Of a stretch of DNA of 16,658 nucleotides, positions 14,360-16,658 are shown piece after piece. The position numbers were made by a program, and so were the translations under genes. Every line of letters begins with the position of its first letter. The first letter of the stretch is position 1. Below the pieces are notes generated by a model that was not told the DNA's origin, ran no database searches, and saw only the letters and a program-made list of their open reading frames with translations. This DNA comes from CAZIPZ01 sp964541075 (lineage in GTDB: Bacteria > Acidobacteriota > Terriglobia > 20CM-2-55-15), in contig CAZIPZ010000087.1 in assembly GCA_964541075.1 (NCBI GenBank), positions 1-16,658 of the forward strand, in the 5' to 3' direction.

Positions 14360-14422
14360 CGGGAAAAAAGGGAGACCGTGGGAATTGCACTTCAGCAACT
14401 GCCCACAATCTACCTTTTTCCG
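14360..14422. terminator. Bidirectional intrinsic terminator between pirin and htpG
   Basis: A hairpin GTGGG-aATTGC / GCAAcTgCCCAC (14378-14406) has one bulge and one mismatch. It is flanked by GGGAAAAAAGG on the left and CCTTTTTCC on the right, which pair with each other and provide a T tract for transcription from either side. It fits exactly between the convergent stops at 14355 and 14438. Confidence 0.7.
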
Positions 14423-14437
14423 TTTCCTTATCTTTCT

Positions 14438-16297
14438 TTAGGGAAGCTTGGCCAGAACTCGCATCAGGGCCTGATTGAATTTCAACGGCTCGGCCAGATC
14501 GGAGCCTTCGGCCAATAATGCATAGCCATACAGGACTTCAGCGTAATCGTCCAACATCGAGTCCTCTGACCGCTCACGCATTTTGGTAATCAAAGGGTGT
14601 TCTGGGTTCAGTTCCAGAATTCGCTTTTGTTGGGAGTGTCCGCCTTTGGCCTGGTTGAGAAGTTTTTCCAGATTGGGACTAACGTCCTGCTCAGAAACAA
14701 CAAGACAAACAGGCGATGACGTCAAGCGCGATGAGAGCCGAACCTCCTTTATGCGGTCATCAAGAACCTTTTGGAGGGAAGAAATAAGTGACGCATACTC
14801 CGCCGATTTCTCGCTCAGGTCTTCTTGCTCGCCCAGATCGGCGACACCTTTGCCCACGGACTTCAACGCCTTCCCTTCGAACTCGAAAAGCGCCTGCACG
14901 AGTATCTCGTCAACCGGATCGACGAGGTACAGAACTTCGTAATCCTTTTCCTTAAAACCTTCAAGGTGGGGAGAGTTCTCCACTGCCCGACGGGATGGTC
15001 CCGTCAGGTAATAGATTGCACTCTGGCCCTCTTTCATGCGTGCGACGTAGTCCTTCAGCGTCGTCATTTTCTCCATGTCTTTTGAGGACTCGAAGAGGTA
15101 CAGGCTGATCAGCTTGTCCTTGTTGTCGAAGTCGAGGCTCGCGCCTTCCTTCAGCACGCGCCCGAAGTGCTTAAAGAATTCGACGTACTTTTCAGCTTCG
15201 TTTTTTTGCATGTCCTCGAGCGAATCGAGGACTTTCTTAGTCAGCCACTTTCGCATCTGTGTGATGTGGCGATCTTCCTGAAGTCTTTGCCTGGACACGT
15301 TCAGCGGAAGATCAGCCGAATCCACAACGCCGCGCATGAAACGCAGATACGGTGGAAGGAGCTCTTCGCAGTGCTCCATGATGAGCACACGGCGCACGTA
15401 AAGATGCACTCCAAATTTGCCGCTAGCGTAGAACAAGTCAAAGGGAGCTTGGGATGGAACGAACAGGAGCGCCTGATATTCAGAACGTCCTTCCGCCCGA
15501 AATGACCATGTCTTCATCGGCTCGTTCCAGTCGTGGGAGATGTGTTTGTAAAACTCCCTGTATTCCTCTTCGCTCACCTCGGACCGCGGCCGGGTCCAGA
15601 TGGGCTTCATGGAATTGAGCGGTTTTTCCGGCTCCGCCGCCTCCTTCTCCTTATAGATGATGGGATAGGCGACGAAGTCCGAATAACGTTTCACTATCCT
15701 GGAAATCACCCATTTATTGGTGAAGTCCTCGATTTCATCGTCCTCGAATTTCTTGAGGTGAAGCGTAATGGAAGTGCCGCGAGTGAACTTATTCGCATCC
15801 TTAATTGTGAAGGTTCCGTCGCCCGTCGACTCCCATTCGGTCGCCTGCTCCTCGCCAGACCTGCGCGTAAGGAGCGTCACCCGATCTGCAGCCATAAAAG
15901 CAGAATAGAAGCCCACCCCAAACTGGCCGATCAGCGTCGTCAGAACATCGGAAGACTTCTTCTCCTTCAGGGTCTGGAGCAAATCGCGCGTGCCGGACTT
16001 CGCTATCGTCCCGATATTTGCGATGACTTCCTCGCGGCTCATGCCGATGCCGTTGTCATGAATCGAGAGCGTCATCGCCTTTGGGTCGCTCTCAATCCAA
16101 ATTTCAAGCTTGTCGTCCGCGCCGATGAGCTCCGGCCGGCTTAGCGCTTCAAATCGAAGGCGATCCAGCGCATCCGATGCATTGGAAATAAGTTCCCGCA
16201 AAAAAATCTCTTTGTTCGTGTAGAGGGAGTGGATCATCAAGTCAAGAACTTGACGAGCCTCCGCCTGAAATTGGAAAGTCTCTGCATTGGTTGTCAT
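14438..16297 (-). CDS. htpG: Chaperone HtpG (bacterial Hsp90)
   Basis: 619 residues from the ATG at 16295-16297, matching the usual HtpG length. It is an ATP-dependent cytosolic chaperone. N-terminal GHKL ATPase: ELISNASDALDRLRFE with E35 and N39, DNGIGM at 81-86, and GQFGVGFYSAF at 124-134. The middle domain has RRVLIMEHCEELLPPYLRFM and NVSRQRLQED, where the arginine is the conserved residue contacting ATP phosphate. The C-terminal dimer domain follows. A longer frame reaches a TTG at 16331-16333, but the extra 12 residues do not fit the family, and the TTG has no ribosome site. The ATG also has only a weak site. It is convergent with pirin and lies downstream of a small HTH gene. Confidence 0.96.
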   Translation of the reverse strand: MTTNAETFQFQAEARQVLDLMIHSLYTNKEIFLRELISNASDALDRLRFEALSRPELIGADDKLEIWIESDPKAMTLSIHDNGIGMSREEVIANIGTIAKSGTRDLLQTLKEKKSSDVLTTLIGQFGVGFYSAFMAADRVTLLTRRSGEEQATEWESTGDGTFTIKDANKFTRGTSITLHLKKFEDDEIEDFTNKWVISRIVKRYSDFVAYPIIYKEKEAAEPEKPLNSMKPIWTRPRSEVSEEEYREFYKHISHDWNEPMKTWSFRAEGRSEYQALLFVPSQAPFDLFYASGKFGVHLYVRRVLIMEHCEELLPPYLRFMRGVVDSADLPLNVSRQRLQEDRHITQMRKWLTKKVLDSLEDMQKNEAEKYVEFFKHFGRVLKEGASLDFDNKDKLISLYLFESSKDMEKMTTLKDYVARMKEGQSAIYYLTGPSRRAVENSPHLEGFKEKDYEVLYLVDPVDEILVQALFEFEGKALKSVGKGVADLGEQEDLSEKSAEYASLISSLQKVLDDRIKEVRLSSRLTSSPVCLVVSEQDVSPNLEKLLNQAKGGHSQQKRILELNPEHPLITKMRERSEDSMLDDYAEVLYGYALLAEGSDLAEPLKFNQALMRVLAKLP

Positions 16298-16340
16298 GAA
16301 AAGCAGTTTAGCGGGGAGGTCGGACGACTTCAAGGCAGGC

Positions 16341-16365
16341 GGCGGCCTGGGTTAACCCAGCCGCC
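16341..16365. repeat. Strong inverted repeat upstream of htpG
   Basis: GGCGG-c-CTGGGTTAACCCAG-CCGCC forms a 10-bp stem with one bulged C and a TTAA centre. It lies 43 nt upstream of the htpG ATG and beyond the stop of the preceding HTH gene. No T tract follows on either strand, so it may be a terminator of the HTH gene, a leader structure or an operator of htpG. It is not a CIRCE element. Confidence 0.5.
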
Positions 16366-16374
16366 ACGATTCCT

Positions 16375-16387
16375 TTGAAACTTTCAA
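16375..16387. repeat. Short palindrome TTGAAA-C-TTTCAA
   Basis: A 13-bp perfect palindrome with one central base, between the HTH gene stop (16407) and the htpG hairpin. It could be a binding site for a dimeric regulator, possibly the adjacent HTH protein. Chance is possible in this AT-rich stretch. Confidence 0.3.
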
Positions 16388-16406
16388 CAAAGTTGATGGA
16401 AATTTT

Positions 16407-16610
16407 TCAAGATACTTTAGGCCGCTTACTGGCCTGCCAGCGCTCAAAGTCGCTGTTCAGGATAAAGAATTTGCGCCCGATCTGAACGATGCGAATGCGC
16501 TCATCTTCAATGATTCTGCGGAAATGGCGGACAGAAAAACCTGCAAGTTCAGCGGCGTTTGGGATATCCAGAAACGTCCTCTTAACGTTACATCCATCGG
16601 TGGCCTTCAT
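16407..16610 (-). CDS. Small excisionase-type HTH DNA-binding protein
   Basis: 67 residues with one HTH of the excisionase/MerR-like type: LDIPNAAELAGFSVRHFRRI at about 14-33 and a wing/third helix VQIGRKFFILNSDFERWQAS at about 42-61. The ribosome site GGAGG lies 4 nt before the ATG at 16608-16610, which fixes the start. It is followed after 109 nt by htpG on the same strand. It shares the fold, but little detailed sequence, with the protein upstream of pilM. A stress regulator, an orphan element remnant, or a host nucleoid-type factor are all possible. No integrase is adjacent. Confidence 0.7.
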   Translation of the reverse strand: MKATDGCNVKRTFLDIPNAAELAGFSVRHFRRIIEDERIRIVQIGRKFFILNSDFERWQASKRPKVS

Positions 16611-16658
16611 ATTTCCTCCCTTTCGCAGGGGAAATATGCAATTACCCTTCCGACATGT

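Noticed and set aside
16366..16406. Sigma-32 promoter for htpG (CTTGAAA on the minus strand)
   Set aside because: The -35-like box is good, but no CCCCAT-type -10 occurs at a suitable distance.
13113..16610. A prophage or integrative element suggested by two excisionase-type HTH proteins
   Set aside because: No integrase, transposase, att repeat, tRNA or phage gene is present, and neighbours are housekeeping genes.
1..16658. CRISPR array, tRNA or rRNA genes
   Set aside because: No regularly spaced direct repeats, cloverleaf-like segments or rRNA signature stretches were noticed on either strand.

Overview
The window reads as a chromosomal segment of an uncultured member of the Acidobacteriota. 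This assignment rests on gene content and style, not on a database search: the C-terminal end of an Oar-like TonB-dependent receptor, a pilMNOPQ cluster carrying a Roadblock/LC7 gene, a bacillithiol pair bshC-bshA, and about 50% GC with tightly overlapping genes. The first ~138 bases do not belong to this pattern. They are about 72% GC by hand count and encode a charged coiled-coil resembling ATP synthase subunit b, which then runs out of frame into the receptor. This looks like a chimeric contig end or a very recent joint.

Layout. (1) 1-140: foreign-looking AtpF-like fragment. (2) 139-483 (+): receptor C-terminus, ending at a perfect 9-bp stem-loop (492-518) that separates it from a convergent stand-alone AAA+ Clp-type ATPase (532-1788, -). 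(3) 1995-13343: a run of minus-strand genes, with many start/stop overlaps of ATGA, GTGA or TAATG type. In transcription order they are a small excisionase-type HTH protein, pilM, pilN, pilO, pilP, pilQ and a Roadblock/LC7 protein; then, after a 106-nt gap with its own likely promoter, accB, accC, thiE, a membrane protein resembling the mitochondrial K+-H+ exchange-related family, bshC and bshA. (4) 13344-13665: a 322-bp divergent intergenic region with a well-formed ribosome binding site, an 18-codon mini-ORF and several hairpins. (5) 13666-14355 (+): a pirin/quercetinase-type bicupin. (6) 14360-14422: a bidirectional terminator, then convergent htpG (14438-16297, -) and another small excisionase-type HTH gene (16407-16610, -) upstream of htpG.

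How the genes work together. PilM, PilN, PilO and PilP form the inner-membrane and periplasmic alignment complex of the type IV pilus and connect to the PilQ secretin. The co-transcribed Roadblock protein is a candidate polarity or GTPase-regulating partner, similar in fold to MglB. AccB and AccC form the biotin carboxylase half of acetyl-CoA carboxylase; accA/accD are not here. ThiE makes thiamine phosphate. BshA and BshC carry out the first and last steps of bacillithiol synthesis; bshB is not in the window. I found no tRNA, rRNA, CRISPR array, integrase or transposase. The most unusual items are the left-end junction, the single-domain Clp ATPase with an IGF-type ClpP-docking motif, the Roadblock gene inside the pilus operon, and the mini-ORF with hairpins upstream of pirin.
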